64,000 bases of DNA from Pseudobdellovibrionaceae bacterium (GTDB taxonomy: Bacteria > Bdellovibrionota > Bdellovibrionia > Bdellovibrionales > Bdellovibrionaceae). A program made the position numbers and the translations under genes. The stretch is taken from assembly GCA_022843825.1 (NCBI GenBank), contig JALHMX010000004.1, positions 62,001 through 126,000 on the forward strand, in the 5' to 3' direction. Below, one piece after another: positions 18,957 to 27,924 of this stretch (the stretch's first letter is position 1; each line of letters starts with the position of its first letter). Below the pieces are notes generated by a model. The model had not been told where the DNA came from. It searched no databases and was given only the letters and a program-made list of their open reading frames with translations.

Positions 18957-21218
18957 TTAGTACTCGGCTAAAGATTTAAAAACAGCTCCTAGCTCGTAGC
19001 GCGTACTTTCAATAGACCAGTTTCTTTCATTGGAAATAAACCATTTAAAATGTAATTTTTCAAATATCCCATCAGGTGCACGACCATATTTTAAAAAATA
19101 AATAAATACACCCGGAAGTTCTGATTCTTTCACGCTATCTTCGTCTATAGATGCCACCGCCTTTTTTATAAGCCCTTTAAATATCGGAAATGCCTTTAGA
19201 GCTTCATCCTTAATTATTATTCCATCTTGATTTAGGTCATATAAAGTAAATATCATTTCTATGTATTGGACGACGTGGGTAAAACGATCAGCATCCTCCA
19301 TAAGGACTTTCTTTTGATTATTTGTAACGTAACCACCACTAATGAGTAAGTTTTTAAAATATTCTTTAACTTGATCAGGAGGAGTTAATATTTTAAATAG
19401 GGAGTGCTGAGGTAAAAACTCAAAGCCTTCACTATGCTGGTAATAAGTATTAAGCAAACATTCTTCATCAACGACATCTGTTGATTTAACAGAAGTTTTC
19501 AATGAAGAAAGACAGTTGGCAACGATGAAAGGTCGAATTTTTTGTGCTCTGAGTGTTCCGGAAATAAGATGTAACGCTAAGTCGTGAGCTTCATGAAAAC
19601 TCATCCACTGATTTCCATCTGAACGCGCTATAAATAAATTAGCCTCTTCAAAGCGGCTACTCATAAAGGTCGAGGTGTTGGCAGTAAGCAAATCAAGCTC
19701 TACCAGAATATTTTTGAATTGATTAAAGGCCATTTCTAACTCTAACAATGAAAGTTGACTGGTGAGAGTTTCAGTATTTTCAACTGTTTTAAAAGTGTGA
19801 GCATAAGATTGAGTTACAATGCGGGCGGCATGTCGGGCTAAGTTAGACAGCTGTAGTGCATGATATGTGTATGCAGAAGAAGAGGAATTTAAAATTTTTA
19901 AAAAGTAGCTGTCAAATGTTAGCGGTGCAGGACTATTAATCATAGAAATGATATCGTAATAAGTCTTTTTTTGTTCAGGAACAGGTGTCAGTTCAGCTTG
20001 CCTTAGAAGTTCTTGGATAATCTCTTTTTGTTCGTAATATGATTGGGCCAGAAACAAGCGACTTGTTAAATGATCTGAAAGAAATAGTTCACTAATATAT
20101 TCATAAAGACGATCGATGGCTAACCGGTTGAGCCCAGGTAATACACTTTGCTGAAGTCGATTTTCAGGAGGATTTAGAACATTGCTCCACAAGATTTTAA
20201 GTAGTACCTCAATAGAATGCGAGCTTAATGGAGATTCTGTTTTTAATACATCAAAAACAGACATGTAGGCTTGAAGAATATGTTCGGAGCTGATGTAGCC
20301 TTTGGTGTTTAACAATAAAATTTCATGCAGCGTGTTTTTAGTATCAGGCAAAAACTTTAAGGCATTTAAGGCATACTGCGGATCCTCGTATTTTAAAGGT
20401 TCAAGAAAATTTTTATATTGTAAATAGTGAAAATAAATACGTGCAGTAAGTGGCATGAGTTGATGTAGATCATTTATACCTAGGCGGGGCGAGGAATTAG
20501 CAGTAAAAAGCTGTTTAAAACTTATTAAGGAATGAACATAGGAATTATAGTCTACCAAAGATATCCAGTTTGCATTTTTTAGCTCTGTTAACAGCGAAGT
20601 CAGATTATTGAGATCGTACTCACCTTTAAATAAGATTGAGGTCTCTTTAATTAGAGTAATAAATGCTTTATTACTGGCGCCAAATTCAGCTTCCTTAACT
20701 TTAGAACTCAAATCTTGATGATGCCACTTTTGGTTAATAATAGGCATATATCGGTTCAATTCAATTATTCCTGGAGTGAGCTGATGTATGACTTTCTGTA
20801 GATAAACGAGTTCAGTTTTGGTTAAAGCAGTGGGTGAACCGCCAAGAAGTGCCACTTTAAGTTTAAAAATTTCTTTGATAAAAGTGTTTGATAAAGCTGT
20901 TTTATTTTTTAATAAGTTTTGATTTATAAAATAAGTGACTTCTTCCGCTGTGAAAGAATCAGGTTGAGCACCATGGACGTGACGAGTAAAATCACGAATA
21001 AGCTGACTAATACAATTTAATGAATGAGAAATTTTTCTATCTTCATTTGATTGATAAACTTCTGACTTAAACATACGGGCAAGTGTTTCAAAAGACTCAT
21101 CCAGGCACGCAGAAGACGTATTTTCCACGACAAGTTCAGATTCAGATTTTTCTCCCACTTTCAAGCCGCAAGAAAGCAGACTTAAAAAAGTTATTAGATA
21201 AATTAGCTTAGAAAACAT
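18957..21218 (-). CDS. Large EF-hand lipoprotein, copy 1 of a paralogous barrel/lipoprotein pair
   Basis: A 753-residue predicted lipoprotein of no family known to me. The signal peptide ends in LLSC with the lipidated Cys17; Gly at +2 predicts outer-membrane sorting. A canonical EF-hand loop DLNQDGIIIKDE begins near residue 661, and a degenerate one (RSDGNQWMSFHE) lies in the middle. The remainder is helical and Leu-rich. The start at 21218 has a GGAGG site 9 nt upstream; a longer frame to 21278 lacks a signal peptide. The ATG lies inside the end of the barrel gene (11-bp overlap). It is clearly homologous to the lipoprotein at 29264-31534. Confidence 0.85.
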   Translation of the reverse strand: MFSKLIYLITFLSLLSCGLKVGEKSESELVVENTSSACLDESFETLARMFKSEVYQSNEDRKISHSLNCISQLIRDFTRHVHGAQPDSFTAEEVTYFINQNLLKNKTALSNTFIKEIFKLKVALLGGSPTALTKTELVYLQKVIHQLTPGIIELNRYMPIINQKWHHQDLSSKVKEAEFGASNKAFITLIKETSILFKGEYDLNNLTSLLTELKNANWISLVDYNSYVHSLISFKQLFTANSSPRLGINDLHQLMPLTARIYFHYLQYKNFLEPLKYEDPQYALNALKFLPDTKNTLHEILLLNTKGYISSEHILQAYMSVFDVLKTESPLSSHSIEVLLKILWSNVLNPPENRLQQSVLPGLNRLAIDRLYEYISELFLSDHLTSRLFLAQSYYEQKEIIQELLRQAELTPVPEQKKTYYDIISMINSPAPLTFDSYFLKILNSSSSAYTYHALQLSNLARHAARIVTQSYAHTFKTVENTETLTSQLSLLELEMAFNQFKNILVELDLLTANTSTFMSSRFEEANLFIARSDGNQWMSFHEAHDLALHLISGTLRAQKIRPFIVANCLSSLKTSVKSTDVVDEECLLNTYYQHSEGFEFLPQHSLFKILTPPDQVKEYFKNLLISGGYVTNNQKKVLMEDADRFTHVVQYIEMIFTLYDLNQDGIIIKDEALKAFPIFKGLIKKAVASIDEDSVKESELPGVFIYFLKYGRAPDGIFEKLHFKWFISNERNWSIESTRYELGAVFKSLAEY

Positions 21219-22545
21219 ATTGAAGTCCTCCAGTCCATCGATCATCAGATTGATGTTGCGCCAGAAAAGAGTTTTCATTTTTAGATGTTACTTCGTCTAC
21301 ACCTAATAGATCAAAACCAATAGTTATAAATAAAGATTTTATAATTTCGTGATGAGCCTTATAGGACAACAGGCTTCCAGATTGGGTTTGATCGTAGGTC
21401 CACTGAAATTCCATTGTAAATGGTTTTCTTTTAATAAGCATGATTTCTGTCTGAGCCCTTATTTTAAATGGCTCTTGAAAGAGCAGGCGCTGGCGGCCCA
21501 AAGTAAAGTCGTTTTCTTGACCATCACTATCAATGTCTATGATTTTACCACCAGTAAACCGAGCATATGAAACTTCTAACGAAGTATTATATAATTGAAC
21601 GCCGAAACCTACGCCGACACCTTCTATATTTGAAAGAAACTGAACCGTACGATTATTGGATTCAAGTTTATTTTGTGGGCGATCGAGCATATAGGAAACA
21701 AAGCCATGCATATTTTCGTGTTTGAAGACTATGTCGGAATTCACTTTTTCAGAATATCTAACAACAGGGTAAACATTGACTAAACTGTTCAAGTCTAAAT
21801 CAGCTTCGATATTTCGACTTAAGACTATCTCATTAATTGGAGAATAGGAATATGCCGTTTGAAATCTAACAGGAGAAGTCGTTGGCTCGGCTTTTAAATA
21901 AACTGTATAGCCTGACTTATTAACAACTTCACTGTAGTCATTATCTTCCAGGTTATAATGAATGTTTCGTCTTTCTCCATTACTTATAAAAGATTTAGGC
22001 GTTTGGACAATCCATGGGGTAGGTCCTACAATTTTTCCATTTTCTTCTTTTATCACAGCGCCTTGATTCGGTAAAAACAAGGGATAATAATTAAGACCAA
22101 GCTTTAACTTATCAGTGCTGGTTTCAGTGTGAAGTCCAAGTAATCCTTGAGGTGTATATTGCAAATAATCAGTGGTGAAATAAGGATTAAACAGCCCTAA
22201 ATTGAATGTACGATCAAGTTGATTCTCATAGGATATTTTTCGTCCAAAAGAAACCGAGCTATCTAAAACAGATATTTGTTTAAAGGCTTCAGGCACAGCT
22301 GCATAATTATAATCTGGATCTCCGTAGCTGCCTAAAATCAGATGCGCTTTTTGATCGTTGTCATCATAGAGATAGCGGGCCTCTATCTGATGAGAGTGAG
22401 AATTTGATAACATTTGAAACAAAATATGATAATCGGTAGCTTTAAAGTCAGGTAGATTCAAGTGAGATGTGTTTGCCCATGAAAAGTGAAAAAAGCCCAA
22501 GATTACACAAAAAACAGCATAAATGGACTGAAGTTGTTTACTCAC
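21208..22545 (-). CDS. Outer-membrane beta-barrel protein, copy 1 of the pair
   Basis: A 445-residue exported protein of no named family. The GTG-initiated N-terminus has a signal peptide ending in SWA. The body alternates hydrophobic and polar residues with many Tyr/Asn turns, and the chain ends in Gln-Tyr-Val-Phe, the aromatic C-terminus expected of a Bam-inserted barrel. The block LGLFNPYF, TPQGLLG, PLFLPNQG, GKI, PW, FI matches the barrel at 27925-29274 in the same order. It is divergent from the DUF1338 gene, with ~93 bp between them, and lies upstream of the EF-hand lipoprotein. No strong ribosome-binding site precedes the GTG. Confidence 0.8.
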   Translation of the reverse strand: MSKQLQSIYAVFCVILGFFHFSWANTSHLNLPDFKATDYHILFQMLSNSHSHQIEARYLYDDNDQKAHLILGSYGDPDYNYAAVPEAFKQISVLDSSVSFGRKISYENQLDRTFNLGLFNPYFTTDYLQYTPQGLLGLHTETSTDKLKLGLNYYPLFLPNQGAVIKEENGKIVGPTPWIVQTPKSFISNGERRNIHYNLEDNDYSEVVNKSGYTVYLKAEPTTSPVRFQTAYSYSPINEIVLSRNIEADLDLNSLVNVYPVVRYSEKVNSDIVFKHENMHGFVSYMLDRPQNKLESNNRTVQFLSNIEGVGVGFGVQLYNTSLEVSYARFTGGKIIDIDSDGQENDFTLGRQRLLFQEPFKIRAQTEIMLIKRKPFTMEFQWTYDQTQSGSLLSYKAHHEIIKSLFITIGFDLLGVDEVTSKNENSFLAQHQSDDRWTGGLQYVF

Positions 22546-22638
22546 AGCTTAAGCGTAAAAAAATCTATTCTCACGGTCAATTAAATGTTAGTTTATTATT
22601 CAATAAAAGGGTTAAATAAACTCAGAATAAGGATAAAC

Positions 22639-23448
22639 ATGGCAAACGAAACGGCACTCCTCTGTTACCTAGAGAAAATGTGGCAGGATTACTGTCTTTT
22701 GAACCCTCAAGCAAAATCCATTTTCGAGGCTTTCGCGCATAAGGGTGAAATGGTAAAAAATGATCATATCGCTTTAAGAACTTTTAACCACCCTCGTTTG
22801 GGCATAAACTCGTTAGCACAGCATTTTACGAAATATGGTTATATTGATTCCGGTGAATACTTTTTTAAAGAGAAAAAGCTTTATGCAAAACACTATGAGA
22901 ACATAAACAAGAATTTACCTAAAATTTTTATCTCTGAGCTCGAGCTTGAAAAAATGAGTCCCTTTGTGCAGCAAGTTTTAAATGAAGCCGCAGAACAGGT
23001 TTTAGAGTCTCAAGTTAACAATGAGAAGTTTGTTTACGGAGGTCGCCCATGGAAAGCCAGTCATAGTGTATATACTCAGCTTGCCAAAGAAAGCGAATAT
23101 GCCTCTTGGGTTTATGCCTTCGGATTTAGGCCCAATCATTTCACAGTCAGTATTAATGAACTTAAAAGTTTTTCCCAAGTGTCTGAGGTTAACCAGTTTA
23201 TTAAGTCGTTAGGCTACAATTTAAATGTTTCAGGAGGAGAGATTAAAGGCACACCTGCCGAACTCTTAGAACAAAGCTCGACTATGGCGAATATGATTAC
23301 TGTGGATTTTACCGATGGAAAGCATGCTATACCGGCGTGTTATTATGAATTCGCCAAAAGGTATCCCATGTCCAATGGGGAACTTTATCAGGGATTTATT
23401 GCCAAATCGGCAGATAAGATCTTTGAAAGTACCAACAAAACGACTTAA
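22639..23448 (+). CDS. DUF1338 protein, 2-oxoadipate dioxygenase/decarboxylase (HglS)-like
   Basis: DUF1338 enzymes such as HglS convert 2-oxoadipate to 2-hydroxyglutarate in D-lysine breakdown, using Fe(II) in a glyoxalase-like fold. Family blocks are clear: NDHIALRTF, LPKIFISELE, FGFRPNHFTVSIN, KGTPAELLEQSSTMA and the YYEFAKRYP end. The likely metal ligands are the His in NDHIA, the His in ANHF/PNHF and the Glu in YYEF. The ATG at 22639 follows AAGGA at 5 nt and gives 269 residues; the upstream open stretch is not conserved. No other lysine-catabolism gene is adjacent, so the substrate remains open. Confidence 0.87.
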   Translation: MANETALLCYLEKMWQDYCLLNPQAKSIFEAFAHKGEMVKNDHIALRTFNHPRLGINSLAQHFTKYGYIDSGEYFFKEKKLYAKHYENINKNLPKIFISELELEKMSPFVQQVLNEAAEQVLESQVNNEKFVYGGRPWKASHSVYTQLAKESEYASWVYAFGFRPNHFTVSINELKSFSQVSEVNQFIKSLGYNLNVSGGEIKGTPAELLEQSSTMANMITVDFTDGKHAIPACYYEFAKRYPMSNGELYQGFIAKSADKIFESTNKTT

Positions 23449-23486
23449 AATGGTGCCCATTTTTAGAGCATTTATTTCATAAACGA

Positions 23487-23516
23487 TTGACTCCTTAAGA
23501 AGATTCTACTTATATA
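23487..23516 (+). promoter_or_regulatory. Sigma70-type promoter candidate for rpmG-dcd
   Basis: TTGACT at 23487-23492, an 18-nt spacer, and TATATA at 23511-23516, i.e. five of six and four of six bases to the consensus. It sits 27 bp before the rpmG start codon, leaving a short leader that contains the AAGGAG site. Position and strength suit a ribosomal protein gene. Confidence 0.5.
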
Positions 23517-23542
23517 GACAGCTTGTTCCACAAGGAGTATTT

Positions 23543-23722
23543 ATGGCAAAAAAATCAGGTCGAATTATCATTACTTTAGAGTGCACTGAAGCAAAAGCTG
23601 CGGGCAAACCTGTGTCTCGTTATACAACGACAAAAAACAAAACTAAAACACCGGGTCGTTTGGAAAAAAAGAAGTACAATCCAAACATGCAAAAACACAC
23701 TGTTCACCGCGAAACTAAATAA
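23543..23722 (+). CDS. rpmG: 50S ribosomal protein bL33
   Basis: A 59-residue protein, too short for many gene callers. The sequence has the bL33 core: the LECTEA start, [21 protein letters not shown] and the [10 protein letters not shown] end. Only one cysteine is left (in LECTEA), so this is a zinc-free (C-minus) type with a trace of the ancestral CxxC. A short Gly/Ala/Lys insertion lies between ECTEA and RYTTT. AAGGAG precedes the ATG by 5 nt. It is followed 29 bp later by dcd and is not next to tRNA-Trp, secE or rpmB, its frequent neighbours. Confidence 0.95.
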   Translation: MAKKSGRIIITLECTEAKAAGKPVSRYTTTKNKTKTPGRLEKKKYNPNMQKHTVHRETK

Positions 23723-23751
23723 GCTCACAATTTATTTTTTGAGTTTAATCT

Positions 23752-24288
23752 ATGATTCTAACGGATAAAGAAATACTAAATAATATGGAAAAAGGGCTCA
23801 TTAAAGTGGAGCCCTTTGATTTATCTAAGCTAGGTACGAATTCCTATGATGTGCACTTAGGGAAGACCTTGGCACTTTATGATTCTGAAATTTTAGATGC
23901 TAAATCACATAATAAAATTACGACTTTTGAGATACCACCGGAAGGTTACGTACTGACTCCATCTAAATTCTATTTGGGAGTCACTGCTGAATATACGGAG
24001 ACGCTGGCTCATGTTCCATTTCTTGAGGGAAAATCAAGTGTAGGGCGTTTAGGGATAGATATTCATGCCACAGCCGGAAAAGGTGATGTGGGGTTTTGCA
24101 ACTATTGGACGCTAGAAATTTCAGTAAAACAACCTGTTCGTGTGTATGCTGGCATGCCCATTGGTCAATTGATTTACTTCGATGTCAAAGGTGAGATTGA
24201 AAACTATTACAACAAAAAATCATCAGCTAAGTATAATGAAAAAAAATCGATTCCAGTGGAGTCGATGATGTTCAAAAACAAATTCTAA
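23752..24288 (+). CDS. dcd: dCTP deaminase
   Basis: Dcd deaminates dCTP to dUTP, supplying dUMP for thymidylate synthesis. The trimeric dUTPase-like fold is shown by LGTNSYDVHLG near the start, LEGKSSVGRLGIDIHATAG with the conserved Ser-Ser-x-Gly-Arg and catalytic-Glu region, and GMPIGQLIYF near the end. Length 178 aa is typical. I cannot tell from sequence whether it is the monofunctional or bifunctional (DCD/DUT) type. The 3' end overlaps the convergent minus-strand gene by 4 bp. Confidence 0.93.
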   Translation: MILTDKEILNNMEKGLIKVEPFDLSKLGTNSYDVHLGKTLALYDSEILDAKSHNKITTFEIPPEGYVLTPSKFYLGVTAEYTETLAHVPFLEGKSSVGRLGIDIHATAGKGDVGFCNYWTLEISVKQPVRVYAGMPIGQLIYFDVKGEIENYYNKKSSAKYNEKKSIPVESMMFKNKF

Positions 24289-25604
24289 TCTATACATTTT
24301 GCAACGATATCGTGACCGATCCAAGCGACTGGTCCTGCAGGTTTGAAGGCTTCATGAAGCATAATATAACCACAAGACTTAAAAATTACTTCGCTTAATT
24401 GTGGCGCCATTAAAAGTTTTGGATCTTTATGAAATGAAATAACCTGATCCGAAAGTTGCAATGTTTTTGCAAGTTGTTCTTGTTGGGAATGTTGTGGCCA
24501 GTTGATATATTTGCTGGTTCCCACTTTCTCAACGTAATCCATATACTCATCTATAAGTTTAAACATGGTTTCTAGATCGGCGGGATTATTTAAAACATGC
24601 TCGCATTCGCGACGTAGTTTTACTGTGATGGGGTGATTAGGGGCCTCTTTTTCTAAGGCGCGGATTAAGTTATATAACGGAATTTCAACGCCTTGAAAGA
24701 TGGAGCTGGAGTTCGTTAAGATCTCGGGGCAGTTGTAAACACAAGCCTGCACACCCTGACCAAACCAGGCTTTAGCATAATCCTCTAATTGAACTTTTGC
24801 CCATCCTTGAATATAGGGTGCATAAGATTGCCAGCGGTATTCGTTATGGATAACCACCTCTGTACCGTGGTATCCATAAGCCACGTAGCTGACACTGCCG
24901 TGGTGAGACTCGATTTTATTTCTTAAATCAGTTGTTTCGTTGATCAGAATATTAAAAGTCTCAGCTGTGACTTCTAAAAAATTTTGTCGCATGAATTCAC
25001 CAATTGAGCTTTGCATAAAAGTGATAGAATCTAAATAGCGATCTCCTACGCCTTTAAAAACGCGATTCATTAAAGGCATAACGATTTTAGTTCGTGGAAC
25101 TCCGCCCGCCATTAAGTGGGCAAAGTGAACATGACATCCATTTTTTATATTATCCTGTATAAGTTGATCAAGTTCATGGATAAAAGATTTCACATTGTTT
25201 GTGAAGCGCGTGCGAGCGGACTGTTTAGCTTGCAATAGGACGTGGCTTGGAACTTCGGCGGATTGCCACTCGCTGAGCTTGAATCCTTTAAGATAGTCAT
25301 TGGGCGTTTTATCATTGGCATCTTTTTCTAAATCAAAGCCGGCTTCTAGGGGGATATTAATAAAGGGCTTGGGGATATTTTCAGCCTCTTCAGCATTCAA
25401 AGGTCTTAAATTTTGATTTTCATCACGACGTCCTACGGTAGCGCGAACGATAGTAAGTCCATATTTTTCAGCCTCTTCCACTAACCCATTGGCGTAACCG
25501 CGATTAAAAAGCTCTCCAAATAAAACGAGCACATCTCCTTTTTTATAAGAGTGAGGTTGGGGTTTTTGGCGTAAGGGCTTAAAATCTGACATATTTTGTT
25601 TCAT
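24285..25604 (-). CDS. Conserved protein of uncertain function, SDR-like N-terminus
   Basis: A 439-residue soluble protein without a signal peptide. The N-terminal KGDVLVLFGELFNRGYANGL followed by a strand and TVGRRD looks like a Rossmann/SDR-type nucleotide-binding start. Later blocks HLMAGGVPRTKIVMPLMNR, YVAYGYHGTEV and YNCPEILTNSSSIF look highly conserved in character. From memory it may belong to what some databases call FabMG-type enoyl-ACP reductases; I hold that at low confidence. It starts with an ATGA overlap on the waaA stop, so it lies in the waaF-waaA operon, which makes a lipid or envelope role plausible. Confidence 0.7.
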   Translation of the reverse strand: MKQNMSDFKPLRQKPQPHSYKKGDVLVLFGELFNRGYANGLVEEAEKYGLTIVRATVGRRDENQNLRPLNAEEAENIPKPFINIPLEAGFDLEKDANDKTPNDYLKGFKLSEWQSAEVPSHVLLQAKQSARTRFTNNVKSFIHELDQLIQDNIKNGCHVHFAHLMAGGVPRTKIVMPLMNRVFKGVGDRYLDSITFMQSSIGEFMRQNFLEVTAETFNILINETTDLRNKIESHHGSVSYVAYGYHGTEVVIHNEYRWQSYAPYIQGWAKVQLEDYAKAWFGQGVQACVYNCPEILTNSSSIFQGVEIPLYNLIRALEKEAPNHPITVKLRRECEHVLNNPADLETMFKLIDEYMDYVEKVGTSKYINWPQHSQQEQLAKTLQLSDQVISFHKDPKLLMAPQLSEVIFKSCGYIMLHEAFKPAGPVAWIGHDIVAKCID

Positions 25605-26815
25605 ATTAAATTTTCTAGTATTTTTTCTGCGATAAGTCTAGAGGAGCCGCGCTGCTTTTCGGTGTATTCTTTAATGTGTTCAAGATCTATTGTGGCATTT
25701 ACTAGATTGGTGGGTTGCAAAAGTTTTAAAATATCGTCCGTTGACCTTACCAGGTGGGTAAGACCCTTTTGTTGGGTTTCTACCGCTTCAGGGTTATTAT
25801 TAAAAAAAGGTCCAAACAAGACGTGGTTTTGGGCGGCGAGGGGCTCCATAACAGAGTGAATTTTTCTTTTGAATGATCCTCCGACGAAGGTGCAAAAAGT
25901 ATATCTATAAATATCTGCTAAATATCCTACACGATCTACAATAAGCAAAGGTGTTTTCATATTAATGTCAGTTAAGCTCGGATATTCCGACAGTAAAGTA
26001 GGGCGGTGTGATTTCAATTTCAAAGCTAGATTTTGAGCACGATGTGTATCGTGCGGAGCTATTATAATTTTATACCCAGAAGAAATCAGTTTTTCTAGAG
26101 CAGGAAAAATAACTTTTTCGTCTTCGGGCCAAGTTGAAGCAAAAATAATGCGTTGATTTAGTGATGCGCCATCAGAAAAAATAATTTTCGATGGTTGCCC
26201 CAGTCGATTAAAAACTTGGTCAAAGCGCGTATCAGAAAATGTATAGACCTGTTGATGTAATAGTATAGACAGTTCCTCTGATGTTTTGGAATCTACAGTG
26301 GTTATTAAGGAAAAATTCTTAAGAAGCCATAGGTACATTTTTCGATGAACCAGATTTAGTTTTGGAAACATCGAGATAGCCATCAAAGGAATTTTTTGAA
26401 ACTGAGCTTGGTGGATAAGTTCTGGCCAAAAATCAGTTCGAGAAAAAATGATGACTCTAGGTTTAAAATGATTGAGAGTCTTTTGAATCGCCTGGCGGGT
26501 ATCCCAAGGCAAAGGGAAAACATAATCAACATCGTCTTTGATATTAAAAAGAAGTTTCTCTGCTGAAGGTGATGAATAAGATAATACAATTTTAAGGTTC
26601 GCATTTTGAGCTTTTAACTGTTTGATTACAGCCTTACAATATTCAATTTCCCCACTAGAGGCATGAAACCACAAAGGAGAAACAATTTTTTGATTTAAAT
26701 AGTTGGTATTTGATCGCAAGCGAATCCAATTTTTAGTTTTCACGGATAAAAAAGGACTTAGAATTTGCAATATAATCTTAAAGAATAAATAGGATAAACG
26801 ATAAATATAAATCAT
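25601..26815 (-). CDS. waaA: 3-deoxy-D-manno-octulosonic acid (Kdo) transferase
   Basis: WaaA (KdtA) adds Kdo to lipid IV-A at the cytoplasmic face of the inner membrane. An N-terminal hydrophobic segment anchors it. WFHASSGEIEYCKA carries the catalytic Glu, SRTDFWPELI matches the family's TELWPN-like block, and the C-terminal GT-B half has ASTWPEDE and GGSFKRKIHSVMEPLA for CMP-Kdo binding. Length 404 aa is close to normal. The ATG overlaps the waaF stop (ATGA). This shows that the organism makes Kdo-containing LPS. Confidence 0.92.
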   Translation of the reverse strand: MIYIYRLSYLFFKIILQILSPFLSVKTKNWIRLRSNTNYLNQKIVSPLWFHASSGEIEYCKAVIKQLKAQNANLKIVLSYSSPSAEKLLFNIKDDVDYVFPLPWDTRQAIQKTLNHFKPRVIIFSRTDFWPELIHQAQFQKIPLMAISMFPKLNLVHRKMYLWLLKNFSLITTVDSKTSEELSILLHQQVYTFSDTRFDQVFNRLGQPSKIIFSDGASLNQRIIFASTWPEDEKVIFPALEKLISSGYKIIIAPHDTHRAQNLALKLKSHRPTLLSEYPSLTDINMKTPLLIVDRVGYLADIYRYTFCTFVGGSFKRKIHSVMEPLAAQNHVLFGPFFNNNPEAVETQQKGLTHLVRSTDDILKLLQPTNLVNATIDLEHIKEYTEKQRGSSRLIAEKILENLI

Positions 26816-27795
26816 AAATTCTCGAGAAGTTGATTAACTTCCGTGGCTGAAATATCATTCATACACTTATGATATACCGGATTCACGCAAGGACCTTGGC
26901 CGTGCTTGCTGCAGGGCCAGCAAGGGACATCCTTTTTTATAATAACTGTTGAAGTTCGTGAAGGAAAGCCAAACGGCGCAGCTCCCATTAGCGCTATAGT
27001 TTTTTGTCCAAGTTGCTCAGAAAAATGTAATAAACCTGTATCATTTGAAATAACCTTATCAGCCAATTGAATAACGGCAGCAGACTCAATCAATGTCGTC
27101 ATTCCAGTAAGATTAATGACATTTTTAAAGCTATTGAATTCGTTTGTAAACGTGTCTTGTCCACCAGCTAAGACAACAAAGTTTGTGTCATGGGCAAGGG
27201 AGAAGAGCTCTTTCCATTTATCAATAGGCCATCGTTTAAAATAATGAGCTGCCGAAGGTGCTACCACCACGTAGGGAAAACGGACCTGTTTAGTAAAAAG
27301 TATTTTCTTTGCGTTATCTATAGTTTCAGCGCTGAGAAAGAGTTGAGGGGGGGGCGGAAGATGAAACTTTATTTGCCATTTTTCAAGAGGTTTGAGTAGA
27401 TCTCTTTGTCCAGAAAAAGGCTTTTCAAATTTGTTAATTTTAAATCGCAATAATAAAAAACGCTTAAAGCGTTCCATGGGTTTTTGAAGTTTTTGTTGCG
27501 CTGAAATCCAATAGTAAAAGAAATTCGATCGTAAGCTATTATGAGCATCATAAATAGCATCAAAATTTTCAGCATTAAGCTTTCGTGCGATTTTCAATAA
27601 ATCAAGAAGTGAACTTGATGAAGATATAGTCCAAGTACGTGCTACAGAAGGGTGATGGTTAAACAATTGTGAAAAAATATCCTTGGTTAAAAAATGAATT
27701 TGAGCCTCAGGATATCTACTGCGTAAATGGGCGGGTATACTAAGGGCTTGCGTGACATCGCCTATACTGGAAAAGCGAATAATGAGTATTTTCAT
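26812..27795 (-). CDS. ADP-heptose:LPS heptosyltransferase (GT9)
   Basis: A GT9 glycosyltransferase of the WaaC/WaaF/RfaF type that adds heptose to the LPS inner core. The N-terminal KILIIRFSSIGDVTQALSIP is the classic heptosyltransferase start, and ISNDTGLLHFSEQLGQKTIALMG is the donor-binding block with the conserved Asp-Thr-Gly. A C-terminal CWPCSKHGQGPCVN cluster is Cys-rich, as often seen in this family. Length 327 aa. Which heptose position it uses cannot be read. It is first in the waaF-waaA-unknown operon and divergent from barrel copy 2. Confidence 0.9.
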   Translation of the reverse strand: MKILIIRFSSIGDVTQALSIPAHLRSRYPEAQIHFLTKDIFSQLFNHHPSVARTWTISSSSSLLDLLKIARKLNAENFDAIYDAHNSLRSNFFYYWISAQQKLQKPMERFKRFLLLRFKINKFEKPFSGQRDLLKPLEKWQIKFHLPPPPQLFLSAETIDNAKKILFTKQVRFPYVVVAPSAAHYFKRWPIDKWKELFSLAHDTNFVVLAGGQDTFTNEFNSFKNVINLTGMTTLIESAAVIQLADKVISNDTGLLHFSEQLGQKTIALMGAAPFGFPSRTSTVIIKKDVPCWPCSKHGQGPCVNPVYHKCMNDISATEVNQLLENL

Positions 27796-27924
27796 ACCTT
27801 CATTTTTTTACAAAAACTGTCATATGTCCATAACTTAGAAGGTTTGCCCATATATTGGCTATCAGACGTATTATACCGCATTTGTAGGTTCTGTCTGGGT
27901 ATAGAGTTTGAAGTTATCCCTAAT

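Noticed and set aside
22592-22607. TTTATT-ATTC-AATAAA hairpin in the barrel copy 1/DUF1338 divergent gap.
   Set aside because: Only A-T pairs in AT-rich DNA; likely chance.
27727-27924. In-frame extension of barrel copy 2 by 66 residues upstream.
   Set aside because: It overlaps the divergent heptosyltransferase start, lacks a signal peptide at its own N-terminus, and would make the protein much longer than its paralogue.
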